Shown here piece by piece: positions 6,219 through 13,937 of a stretch of 17,730 nucleotides of DNA (the stretch's first letter is position 1; each line of letters opens with the position of its first letter). The stretch comes from JBKHBT01 sp046542255 (GTDB lineage Bacteria > UBP14 > UBA6098 > JBKHBT01). The position numbers and the translations under genes were made by a program. Under the pieces are notes generated by a model. That model saw nothing but the letters and a program-made list of their open reading frames with translations. It did no database searches and was not told where the DNA came from. The DNA is taken from NCBI GenBank assembly GCA_046542255.1, contig JBKHBT010000069.1, positions 1 to 17,730 of the forward strand, in the 5' to 3' direction.

Positions 6219-9200
6219 ATGCATGAGTATATAAATCGTATTTCCTTTGCCGAAATAGCAGATATCGATGCCTTGAAGGCTACTTTCAAGAAATTCTCTT
6301 CTGCTACTGGTTTCGCTGTTGGCCTTGTAGAATTTCCCAGCCAGGACGTTTTGATTAGCACAGGTTGGCATAAAGTATGCACAGAATTTCATCGAAAACA
6401 TCAATCATCCCAAAAATATTGCCTTAAAAGCAATAGGGAACTCACAAGCAAATTAAAAAAACAGAAGCAAATTAATATTCGTAGATGCGATAATGGTTTG
6501 ATAGATGGTGCAGCGCCAATTATAGTAGATGGCTTTCACATAGCAAGTATATTCATAGGGCATATTCTATTCAAAGAGCCTGATATGGCCTATTTCAAAG
6601 CGCAGGCTAAGAAATTTGGCTTTGATGAAGATGCATATCTACAGGCATTGCAAGAAGTGCCAATAATTCCCAGAGATAAATTCCGAAAAGCAATCGAATT
6701 TCTAGCCGATATTGCAGAAATGATTGCAGAAAAAGGCATTGCAGAACTAAAAAGCAAAAGAAAAGCATATCAACTTCGACAAAATGAGAACAAATACAAA
6801 TACATCATTAAACATACGCCAAATGCAATAGCTGTATTCGATAAGGAACTTAGATACCTTGCTGCAAGCGATAGATATTTAAAAGACTATAATGTAAAAA
6901 TCGAAGAAATAATTGGCAACCATCACTATGCTGTTTTCCCGGAAATTCCGGAAAAATGGCGCAAAGTCCATAAAAAAGCACTCAGTGGCAAAATCATCAA
7001 AAAGGACGATGATTATTTCAGACGGCCAGATGGAACCCTAACATATACTAGCTGGGAATGCCGGCCCTGGTACGATACAAATGGCAATATTGCCGGTATC
7101 ATTACTTATACCGAAGTGATAACCGAAAGAAAACTCGCTGAAAGAGCATTAAAGAAAAGCGAAGCGGATTTACGTTCTATCTATAATGCTGCGAAAAATG
7201 TGGCCTTTATCAAAACCAATGTAAAAGGGAAAGACTCCCAAATCATAAAATTCAGCCCTGGCGCCGAGATAATTTTCGGATATAAAGAAGAAGAAGTTCT
7301 CGGCAAACCAGTATCTATCCTCCATACGCAAAAAGATGCTGATAGCTTCCAGAATGTTCTGGATGATATGCAAAATGGCCTTCCTGGTTTCAATGGAGAA
7401 TGTAATTTAATTCGGGAAAATGGAAATGAATTCACTGGATTTTTTACAACCTACCCCATTTTCGATGAAAATGGTAATATGAAAGAAGCCCTCGGTGTAA
7501 CGACAGATATTACAGAACGCAAAAAACATGAAAATAGAATCAATCGAATCTTAAAAACTGTCCCCGATATGGTATCAGTCCAGGATAAAAATATGAATAT
7601 TATTTATAGCAATTGGAATGGCTTTGCTAATGTCCCTGAAGAAAAACGGATCATAGGCTCCAAATGCTATAATACCTATCGCGGCTTCGATGATATATGT
7701 CCGGATTGCCAGGCCCAAAAAGTACTTGAAACCCATAAACCATATCAGGTTGAAAAACACTTACCAGATGGAAGGTGTTTCGATATCAGAGTACTTCCGA
7801 TTTTCGATGATAAAAATAAAAGCGAGTTATTCGTTGAATGGGTTCGAGATATTACAGAACAAAAAATTGCCGAAGAAGCATTAAAAACCAGTGAAACAAG
7901 ACTTCGAAGCTATATCGAAAATGCGCCTGAAGGCATTTTCATAACCGATGAGACGGGTAAATATGTCGAAGTGAACAAAGCCGCTCAAGATATCACCGGC
8001 TACACCGAATCGGAACTGCAAAGTATGAAAGTCGGAGAATTAATCCCGGATGAAGGTAAAAAGGTTGCATTTGAACATTTCAAAAGAGTCAAAAAAGATG
8101 GTATAGCGATAGAAGATATTCCTTTTATCACAAAAGATGGCCAAAAAAGGATATGGTCTGTCAAGGCTGTAAAGATCGATGAAAATCGATATATCGCTTT
8201 CACAAACGATATAACCGATAAAAAAGAAGCCGAAAAAGCCCTTCGAAAAAGCGAAGAGAAATATAGATCAATTTTCCAAAATACCGCAATCGGTATCGGT
8301 ATAAGGACTCTTGATAGACGATATGTAGCCTTCAATAAATATTATCAGGAAATACTTGGTTATACTGAAGAAGAGCTAAAGCATTTAAAAACTGAAGATA
8401 TTACCCATCCTGATGATATCGAGATTTGCATAGAAAATCTAAATGCCATTCGAAGTGGCAAGGCATCAGTAAGACGATATCAAAAGCGATATATCCGTAA
8501 AGATGGCGAAATAGTTTGGACTGAAATATCACTTCGAGCAATAAAGGATAATGATGGAAATATTATTGCTATTTCAGGAGTAGTAAATGATATAACAGAA
8601 CGCAAACGCTCCGAAGAAGCACTCCGGAAATACCAAAAATTAGAGAGTATCGGCACACTCGCCGGCGGAATCGCACATGATTTTAATAATCTCTTAATGT
8701 CGCTTTTTGGCAATATATCGATAGCGAGAAGCGAAATCGCTGGTGGCCATCCTGCAATAGAGCCATTAGAAAATGCAGAAAAATCTATGAGCCGCGCGAC
8801 AAAGCTGACCAAACAACTTCTGACTTTCTCAAAAGGCGGTAATCCAATTATCGAAAATGTTGATATGAAACATCTGATACAAGAATCGGTCAAATTCGAC
8901 CTATCGGGAAGCAATGTCCGTGCAGTATATGATATTCCCAATGATTTATGGAATGCCAAAGTAGATAAGGGCCAGATTCATCAGGTAATTTCTAATCTGG
9001 TTATTAATGGTGCTCAGGCAATGCCGGGTGGTGGGCATATCTATATCAAACTTGAGAACAAAGTGATTGCAGATAATGATATCCTAAATCTCAAAAAAGG
9101 AAAATACATAAAACTGACAGTTCGCGATGAAGGCATCGGAATCGAAGAAAAAAACCTTGAAAGAATTTTTGACCCATATTTCAGTACCAAACAAAAAGGA

Positions 9201-9761
9201 TCCGGCCTTGGCCTGGCTACTACTTATTCGATAATAAAAAGACATGGTGGCCATATATCTGTTAAGTCTAAACTTGGAGAAGGCACGATTTTTTCCATCC
9301 TTATCCCCGCAACAGACAAAAAACCGAAAAAAGAAAATGCTGATATCATAAGCGATGAACCAGTAAAATCCCTAGAACATAAAATCCTTGTAATGGACGA
9401 TGATGATATGATTTGCGAAGTTGTCAATGCAATGTTAGGAAGACTTGGATACAATACTACTATAACTAATTCTGGCGAAGAAGCAATCGAAGAATTTCGA
9501 AAAGCCTATTTACATCAAGACCCTTTCGGCGCAGTGATACTTGATCTGACTATTCCCGGAAAAATGGGCGGCCAGGAAACAGTTCAGGAGATATTGAGAA
9601 TCGATCCCGATGCCAAATGTATCGTTGCAAGTGGCTATGCTTCCGATGAAGCCCTATCCAGCTATCAAGACTATGGCTTTGTCGGAGCTGCTGAAAAGCC
9701 CTACAGCATGGATAAGCTAAAATCCATATTGAATAGCATTTTCTCCGGCGACTCAGATTAA
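6219..9761 (+). CDS. orphan hybrid sensor histidine kinase: PocR - PAS x5 - HisKA - HATPase - receiver
   Basis: A 1180-residue cytosolic kinase with no transmembrane segment. Residues about 8-180 form a PocR sensory domain (GWHKVCTEFHRKHQSS...YCLKSN, CDNGLIDGAAPI). Five PAS domains follow at about 190-310, 317-430, 437-550, 557-668 and 677-792, most ending in D/V-I-T-E/D-[RQK]-K. PAS3 carries a Cys cluster (KCYNTYRGFDDICPDC). The HisKA phospho-acceptor is H820 in GGIAHDFNN. The ATPase domain shows the N box (N926 LVINGAQAM), DEGIGIEE and GSGLGLA. The receiver has an acidic cluster MDDDDM near 1058 and phospho-acceptor D1109 in VILDLTIPG, with the conserved Lys in AAEKPY. There is no DNA-binding output domain and no adjacent response regulator. 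The receiver may be the end of the chain or may feed a partner elsewhere. The next gene unit starts 138 bases later with its own promoter elements. Confidence 0.95.
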   Translation: MHEYINRISFAEIADIDALKATFKKFSSATGFAVGLVEFPSQDVLISTGWHKVCTEFHRKHQSSQKYCLKSNRELTSKLKKQKQINIRRCDNGLIDGAAPIIVDGFHIASIFIGHILFKEPDMAYFKAQAKKFGFDEDAYLQALQEVPIIPRDKFRKAIEFLADIAEMIAEKGIAELKSKRKAYQLRQNENKYKYIIKHTPNAIAVFDKELRYLAASDRYLKDYNVKIEEIIGNHHYAVFPEIPEKWRKVHKKALSGKIIKKDDDYFRRPDGTLTYTSWECRPWYDTNGNIAGIITYTEVITERKLAERALKKSEADLRSIYNAAKNVAFIKTNVKGKDSQIIKFSPGAEIIFGYKEEEVLGKPVSILHTQKDADSFQNVLDDMQNGLPGFNGECNLIRENGNEFTGFFTTYPIFDENGNMKEALGVTTDITERKKHENRINRILKTVPDMVSVQDKNMNIIYSNWNGFANVPEEKRIIGSKCYNTYRGFDDICPDCQAQKVLETHKPYQVEKHLPDGRCFDIRVLPIFDDKNKSELFVEWVRDITEQKIAEEALKTSETRLRSYIENAPEGIFITDETGKYVEVNKAAQDITGYTESELQSMKVGELIPDEGKKVAFEHFKRVKKDGIAIEDIPFITKDGQKRIWSVKAVKIDENRYIAFTNDITDKKEAEKALRKSEEKYRSIFQNTAIGIGIRTLDRRYVAFNKYYQEILGYTEEELKHLKTEDITHPDDIEICIENLNAIRSGKASVRRYQKRYIRKDGEIVWTEISLRAIKDNDGNIIAISGVVNDITERKRSEEALRKYQKLESIGTLAGGIAHDFNNLLMSLFGNISIARSEIAGGHPAIEPLENAEKSMSRATKLTKQLLTFSKGGNPIIENVDMKHLIQESVKFDLSGSNVRAVYDIPNDLWNAKVDKGQIHQVISNLVINGAQAMPGGGHIYIKLENKVIADNDILNLKKGKYIKLTVRDEGIGIEEKNLERIFDPYFSTKQKGSGLGLATTYSIIKRHGGHISVKSKLGEGTIFSILIPATDKKPKKENADIISDEPVKSLEHKILVMDDDDMICEVVNAMLGRLGYNTTITNSGEEAIEEFRKAYLHQDPFGAVILDLTIPGKMGGQETVQEILRIDPDAKCIVASGYASDEALSSYQDYGFVGAAEKPYSMDKLKSILNSIFSGDSD

Positions 9762-9843
9762 AACATAACACTATATGCAAACTTAATTTTATCCGATCGA
9801 AAAACTGACTTTATTGAATGAAATGCAATCAATCTAAAAAAAA

Positions 9844-9857
9844 TTAGGATACCCTAG
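9844..9857. promoter_or_regulatory. TTAGG-N4-CCTAG operator-like site 1
   Basis: TTAGGATACCCTAG is symmetric (TAGG/CCTA) and its flanks extend the symmetry with AAA on the left and TTT on the right. It ends eight bases before the TTGACA at 9865. It shares 11 of 14 bases with site 2. The half-site TTAGG resembles those of DtxR/IdeR-type metal-dependent repressors; the regulator is not in the window. Confidence 0.5.
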
Positions 9858-9864
9858 TTTTTGC

Positions 9865-9893
9865 TTGACAAGTATATTAGGTAACCCTAACTT
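9865..9893 (+). promoter_or_regulatory. promoter of the small membrane protein / TonB receptor unit
   Basis: TTGACA (9865-9870) is a perfect -35. At the usual 17-base spacing the -10 would be TAACTT (9888-9893), a poor match placing the transcript start almost on the ATG at 9900. Operator-like site 2 lies in the spacer and -10. A better -10 at another spacing is not evident, so a weak or activated promoter is likely. Confidence 0.5.
9877..9890. promoter_or_regulatory. TTAGG-N4-CCTAA operator-like site 2
   Basis: TTAGGTAACCCTAA has perfect five-base arms around TAAC. Its centre is 33 bases from that of site 1, close to three helical turns. It overlaps the predicted -10 and spacer, the expected place for a repressor. 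Confidence 0.55.
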
Positions 9894-9899
9894 GGCAAT

Positions 9900-10226
9900 A
9901 TGAAAAAGCGAAAGTTACATAATTCGATCAAGATAATAGTCTTCATTTCGCTTATTATATTTGCTTTCATAGCTTCATTCACTGATTTTTTCCATAATCA
10001 CAAATTCGGTGAAGATGCTTCTGATTGTCCAGTAGGCCTATGGCAAAAAGGTTTCAAGGTATTTCCCATTACAATTATGATAATATTTTTTGCTTTTTTA
10101 TCTTTTGTATATATAAAATATTACGCTCCTATATTCACCCCACCATATGTACTGTACCTCCTCACTGCAAGGGCGCCACCTTTATTATCGCCCTTGCAGT
10201 CCTATTTTAGAAATCTTAACAACTAA
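9900..10226 (+). CDS. small two-helix membrane protein upstream of TonB receptor
   Basis: A 108-residue protein with a basic N-terminus (MKKRKLHNS), a hydrophobic segment at about 10-27, a short loop with possible metal ligands (FFHNHKFGEDASDCPVG), a second hydrophobic segment at about 54-73, and a tail with TARAPPLL. Small proteins of this plan (H-x-H, C-P-x-C-like loop, R-A-P-P near the end) recur next to TonB receptors in Gram-negative genomes and recall the DUF2946 type; I identify this from memory of the pattern, not by search. Here the second Cys of the CPxC-like motif is Gly. There is no Shine-Dalgarno sequence before the ATG, so translation may be leaderless or weak. The last part of the gene encodes a 12-bp hairpin. 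The gene ends 24 bases before the receptor, which has its own strong site. Role unknown; metal handling is a guess. Confidence 0.6.
   Translation: MKKRKLHNSIKIIVFISLIIFAFIASFTDFFHNHKFGEDASDCPVGLWQKGFKVFPITIMIIFFAFLSFVYIKYYAPIFTPPYVLYLLTARAPPLLSPLQSYFRNLNN
10164..10200 (+). promoter_or_regulatory. perfect 12-bp hairpin before the TonB receptor gene
   Basis: ACTGCAAGGGCG (10164-10175) and CGCCCTTGCAGT (10189-10200) are exact inverted copies around a 13-base loop. The structure ends 40 bases before the receptor's AGGAGG and is followed by CCTATTTTAG, a weak U-rich stretch. It lies within the 3' end of the small membrane-protein gene and encodes its TARAPP...SPLQ segment. It may be a partial terminator, an attenuator or an mRNA stabiliser. 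Confidence 0.7.
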
Positions 10227-10250
10227 TATATTACCTTCAAAGGAGGAAAA

Positions 10251-12683
10251 ATGTTTAAAGTAAGAATGATTCTGTTTCTGTGTCTTATTATGGCCTTTGC
10301 AATCAATGCTGCCACGATCATAGGCACAGTCCAAGATGCCGAAACCGGCGGTGCTCTGCCAGGTGCCAATGTCTATCCGCTCGATATTAAGGGTATCGGA
10401 GCTTCCACTGATATGGACGGTAATTTCAGGATGCTCAATGTGCCCAGGGGAAAACTTCAGATAATCGCAACATATCGAGGCTACCAGAAAAGGGTTGCGG
10501 ATGTCAAAATCGAGTCAGAAAATGATGAAATTGAAGTTAATTTCAAACTGGAGCCTTCAGCCGATATGCTTGATAAAATTGTAGTAACAGCTACTCGTGA
10601 AAGGCGTATCCTGAAAGAAGTCCCAATAAGAACCGAGGTTGTAACCAATGAGCAACTTCGAGAAAGAAGCATAACCGATCTCTATGAAGCTCTCGATGGT
10701 GTTCAAGGAGTGCGGGTCGAGCAACAATGTTCTAATTGCAATTTCTCGGAATTACGTCTCAATGGCCTCGGCGGTGGCTATGCGAAGACAGTCATCGATG
10801 GAATGCCGATATTTTCCGGCCTTGCTTCTGTATATGGAATGCAGCAGCTTCAGGCCTCGAACATCGAGCAGATCGAGATTGTCAAAGGCGCAGGCTCTGC
10901 ACTCTATGGTGGCGATGCTCTCGGCGGAGTTATCAATGTCATCATGAAAGAACCTGGCTTCAGGCCATCTACTAGATTTGGGTTCAATGTTAGTGAACAC
11001 GGCGACTATAACCTAAATTTCTCTGGCACTATGAGAAGCGATAACTATGCCGTCGCATATTCTTTCCAGCATGACATAGAAAATGAACTCGACCAAACGG
11101 GAAATATAGAAGATAATTTTGTCGAGATGGAGAATTTCGATAATATCGGAGAAGATGGCTATACAGATAGAATCTTTTCTACTAATACTGGCGGAGGCCT
11201 TAAGGCTTATCTATATGAACCTTTCGGAACAGGTAGCAAGATCACTGCTTATGGCCGTGCAATGACAGAGTTTCGAAAAGGTGGCTATATCGAAACCTTT
11301 TCGGACCCATTCGATCCCGATGCAGAGCATATCAAAACCGATCGATATGAATTCGGTACTGGATACAATCACTATTTTCAGAACGGAAACGATATAGACA
11401 TCAATCTATCCTATACAAAGCATTATCGAAATGCTACTAATGGCGCAGCATGGGATAAAGCCATCGATGCTGGAATACTCGATGACGACCTGGAGCTAAC
11501 CGAAGATGGCCAGAACTATATCGATGAATATGGCTTTAATCGATTTAAGAGCCAGTATTATCCCAAGCCATTTATTTCTGATGAGGATTTGTATTTAATC
11601 GATATGAAATATAATCAGCCAATCATGCCATGGATGGATGTCATGGTAGGCGGCCAATATAGAAAAAGTGATTTGGTTCAGGATATAAATGGCGATGAAA
11701 ATGCCGATGAAAAACATGCCGATGATATAGGTATATTTATTCAATCGAGCATGAAGCTCATGGAAAATCGTACCGAGTTAATACTTGGCGGAAGAGTCGA
11801 TATACATGGCTCCGAGGACAAGTTGGCAGAGGATGTCGCCTTAGAATCTGGCGAAAGCTATGAGCCTTATGAATCATCGGTATTCAATCCAAGAATTGCG
11901 GCTATATATAATATCAGCGATTTTGCTATCGCTCGAGCATCTTTCGGAACAGGATACCGTGTGCCCTATCTTTTCGCAGAAGACCTTCACCTTTGTGCCT
12001 CATCTCCAAAAATCTACAAAGGTAGCGACCTGGAACCGGAAAAATCATCGAGCATCTCGGCTGGTTTAGATTTCGATATCCCGTATAATGAATTTGGCTT
12101 CAATGCTTTCCACAATCAAATCAAAGACAAAGTGGAATTCATCGATCCCGATGGCGGCGAAGTCCCCGAAGGATATGATTTTAGATGGACGAATGCGGGA
12201 AATGCCACAACAACAGGAATTGAGTTATATGCCAATGGAAGGCCTTTGAGCTATCTGGAATATGCTATAGATTTCGGATATACTCTGGCTAAATATGAAG
12301 AAAGAAGATATGGCGAAGACATTCCCGGCCATGAAGACTCGGACTTTATTCCAAGAGCACCAGCATTAACAGGCGGGCTTGGCCTAACTTTCGATACTAA
12401 AATTGGGCTAAGCCTTATAATGCAGGCAAAATACACCGGAAAAATGTATATCGACCATGTACCAGAAGAAGACGATGCCCTGCTAAGACTCGAAGAAACA
12501 GAGCCTTATACAATATTCAATACTCATCTTGCATACAATATAACACCATATACCAATATCTATCTCGATATCAAAAACCTGACAGACTATGTGCAGCCAA
12601 CTCGGGATATAACCGATGCTGCATATATATACGCACCGCTCTATGGCAGGACAATTTCGATAGGTTTCGATATCGAATTATAA
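10251..12683 (+). CDS. TonB-dependent outer-membrane receptor
   Basis: An 810-residue outer-membrane receptor. A signal peptide (MFKVRMILFLCLIMAFAINA) precedes a carboxypeptidase-regulatory-like beta domain at about 22-105 (GTVQDAETGGALPGANVYP, DMDGNFRMLNVPRG), then the plug at about 110-225. The plug contains VVTATRERR, VQGVRVEQQ, then a CxxC motif (C160-S-N-C163) leading into FSELRLNGLGGGYAKTVIDG, and YGGDALGGVINVI. The rest is a beta-barrel with a TonB-receptor box GTGYRVPYLFAED near 565 and a last strand GRTISIGFDIEL, lacking the common terminal aromatic. The CxxC plug with following sequence is typical of a receptor subgroup I associate with metal uptake, but the substrate cannot be assigned. 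AGGAGG lies four bases before the ATG. A strong terminator follows the gene. No TonB, ExbB or ExbD gene is near. The operator-like sites upstream suggest metal control. Confidence 0.93.
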   Translation: MFKVRMILFLCLIMAFAINAATIIGTVQDAETGGALPGANVYPLDIKGIGASTDMDGNFRMLNVPRGKLQIIATYRGYQKRVADVKIESENDEIEVNFKLEPSADMLDKIVVTATRERRILKEVPIRTEVVTNEQLRERSITDLYEALDGVQGVRVEQQCSNCNFSELRLNGLGGGYAKTVIDGMPIFSGLASVYGMQQLQASNIEQIEIVKGAGSALYGGDALGGVINVIMKEPGFRPSTRFGFNVSEHGDYNLNFSGTMRSDNYAVAYSFQHDIENELDQTGNIEDNFVEMENFDNIGEDGYTDRIFSTNTGGGLKAYLYEPFGTGSKITAYGRAMTEFRKGGYIETFSDPFDPDAEHIKTDRYEFGTGYNHYFQNGNDIDINLSYTKHYRNATNGAAWDKAIDAGILDDDLELTEDGQNYIDEYGFNRFKSQYYPKPFISDEDLYLIDMKYNQPIMPWMDVMVGGQYRKSDLVQDINGDENADEKHADDIGIFIQSSMKLMENRTELILGGRVDIHGSEDKLAEDVALESGESYEPYESSVFNPRIAAIYNISDFAIARASFGTGYRVPYLFAEDLHLCASSPKIYKGSDLEPEKSSSISAGLDFDIPYNEFGFNAFHNQIKDKVEFIDPDGGEVPEGYDFRWTNAGNATTTGIELYANGRPLSYLEYAIDFGYTLAKYEERRYGEDIPGHEDSDFIPRAPALTGGLGLTFDTKIGLSLIMQAKYTGKMYIDHVPEEDDALLRLEETEPYTIFNTHLAYNITPYTNIYLDIKNLTDYVQPTRDITDAAYIYAPLYGRTISIGFDIEL

Positions 12684-12713
12684 AAGCAATTTACAATCTC
12701 TACTCCACTTATA

Positions 12714-12749
12714 CCCCCGGCTTTTGTGATCTTGTGCCGGGGGTTTTTT
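12714..12749 (+). terminator. intrinsic terminator after the TonB receptor gene
   Basis: CCCCCGGC (12714-12721) pairs perfectly with GCCGGGGG (12736-12743) around a 14-base loop and is followed directly by T6 (12744-12749). It starts about 30 bases after the stop codon. Confidence 0.92.
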
Positions 12750-12941
12750 AATCATGGCACATTTTAATATTGCTTAATAAAAATGAATTCCCTCGACACT
12801 CAAATTAACTGCATAAACGGAGATTTATAGGTCATTTGGCCATATCGAAAAATATAAATTTAGAAATTATTGCAACCCATGCTTTCTGCTGTAAAGCCAC
12901 ATATAAAAGTATTAAATACTAATATATATAATGCAACGACT

Positions 12942-13379
12942 TTACTGATGTTTTAGCCGAGAAGTTTTACAATGCGGAACAGAGGATTGTCTGAAAAAAT
13001 CGCTATATTTCATATCGACCACTTTAATATGTTCTTCTATCCAATCTTTGAGGAAATTCATTATCTCAAGTGAAAGGAGCAATTTCCCTCTATCGAAATC
13101 GGCTTGAAATTGCTTTACTTTTTTTACAAATATTCTATGAGTTTTCTTATGAATAAATGACTCTGGATAATCGTATTTGATGAAATAATTTTCTTCGGTA
13201 TCAAAATGATACTCTGTATATTCGATTAGCTCTTCGATAATTTCATCTAAAATTTCTTTTGCCTTGCGTGCCTTCATGGCAGCATGAAGATGATTGATTA
13301 TATCTACTAATTTTTTATGCTGCCTATCGATTTCTTCAATATTTATGAATAAATCATCATTCCATTCAATTAATTTCAT
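12942..13379 (-). CDS. bacteriohemerythrin
   Basis: A 145-residue four-helix protein with a non-haem di-iron O2 site. All seven ligands are in place: H21 (IDRQH), H58 and E62 (HFDTEE), H77 and H81 (HKKTH), H117 and D122 (EEHIKVVD). The N-terminal W6 (LIEWNDDL) is also conserved. The domain ends near residue 128. A short tail follows with an extra Cys and two His (VPHCKTSRLKHQ), absent from most single-domain members. It likely binds oxygen in the cytosol for storage, delivery, sensing or protection. It is transcribed away from the arsR-type operon across a 238-base gap. No clear Shine-Dalgarno sequence (only GAAAG about six bases upstream) and no strong promoter is visible on this strand. Confidence 0.95.
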   Translation of the reverse strand: MKLIEWNDDLFINIEEIDRQHKKLVDIINHLHAAMKARKAKEILDEIIEELIEYTEYHFDTEENYFIKYDYPESFIHKKTHRIFVKKVKQFQADFDRGKLLLSLEIMNFLKDWIEEHIKVVDMKYSDFFRQSSVPHCKTSRLKHQ

Positions 13380-13553
13380 TTTGTATCTTTCACTTAAATT
13401 TTTGTCACTTTACATTTATATACGTTTTGAACATTAATAATATTGCTGGCAATCAATACACTATTTATATCAGTACAAAGCCTGCACAATTTAATTTTCC
13501 GTATTAATTCGAATTCAATAACAACAAAATTTGCTAATTAATGCAAATAAGCA

Positions 13554-13582
13554 TTGACATAGGGAAAATCAACTACTATTAT
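13554..13582 (+). promoter_or_regulatory. sigma70-type promoter of the arsR-type operon
   Basis: TTGACA (13554-13559), 17 bases, TATTAT (13577-13582). Predicted start near 13589, inside the palindromic operator. The leader of about 30 bases carries AAGGAG before the ATG at 13618. Confidence 0.8.
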
Positions 13583-13605
13583 GTATGCGCAAATGCGCAT
13601 ATGCA
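13580..13605. promoter_or_regulatory. ArsR-type palindromic operator
   Basis: TATGCGCA (13584-13591) and TGCGCATA (13594-13601) are exact inverted copies two bases apart. Extending to 12-2-12, the layout of ArsR/SmtB operators, 9 of 12 positions pair. The site overlaps the predicted transcription start and the end of the -10, so binding would block initiation. It is almost certainly the site of the repressor encoded just downstream. Confidence 0.75.
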
Positions 13606-13617
13606 AAAAGGAGATAT

Positions 13618-13935
13618 ATGCAGACTATTGAAAAAAGTAAAACCATGCTCAATCAGACAGAATATCGGGAAATGGCAAAGATATTCAAGGCTCTCTCGGA
13701 TGAAACGCGCCTTAGAATTATGCATTTCCTGCTTGAGAATGGCCGGCATTGCGTGATGGAAATTGCCGAGGCTCTCAGTATTTCACAAACAGCATCATCT
13801 AGGAATCTTAAGATGCTCCGGGAAAGAGGATTTTTAAGAGATGAACGTATAAATCCTTGCATCTACTATGATGTTGTACCAGAGCATATCGAATTAATCG
13901 AATTTCTAACAAAAAAACTTAAGGAAAAGGAGTAA
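13618..13935 (+). CDS. ArsR/SmtB-family transcriptional repressor
   Basis: A 105-residue winged-helix dimer that probably represses its own operon and lets go when it binds a metal(loid). The N-terminal FKALSDETRLRIMHFLLENG is the standard ArsR entry; the recognition helix is ALSISQTASSRNLKMLRERGFL, with the wing after it. In the alpha-3 position where arsenic sensors have ELCVCDL this protein has RHCVMEIA, with one Cys (C45); a second Cys is C81 (INPCIYYD). The sensing site must therefore differ from the classical two-Cys site. An in-frame ATG at 13585 would add 11 residues, but it lies inside the operator; ATG 13618 with AAGGAG four bases upstream is the real start. The next gene starts two bases after the stop. 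Confidence 0.92.
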   Translation: MQTIEKSKTMLNQTEYREMAKIFKALSDETRLRIMHFLLENGRHCVMEIAEALSISQTASSRNLKMLRERGFLRDERINPCIYYDVVPEHIELIEFLTKKLKEKE

Positions 13936-13937
13936 CA

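Noticed and set aside
8480..8959. 159-codon open frame antisense to the kinase
   Set aside because: Reverse of well-supported PAS/HisKA coding sequence; composition is that of a shadow frame.
13585..13617. Upstream ATG for the ArsR-type repressor at 13585
   Set aside because: It lies inside the palindromic operator, upstream of or at the predicted transcription start, and has no ribosome site. ATG 13618 has AAGGAG.
12942..13935. Hemerythrin as part of the arsR-type operon
   Set aside because: It is transcribed in the opposite direction, 238 bases away, with no shared symmetrical regulatory site found.
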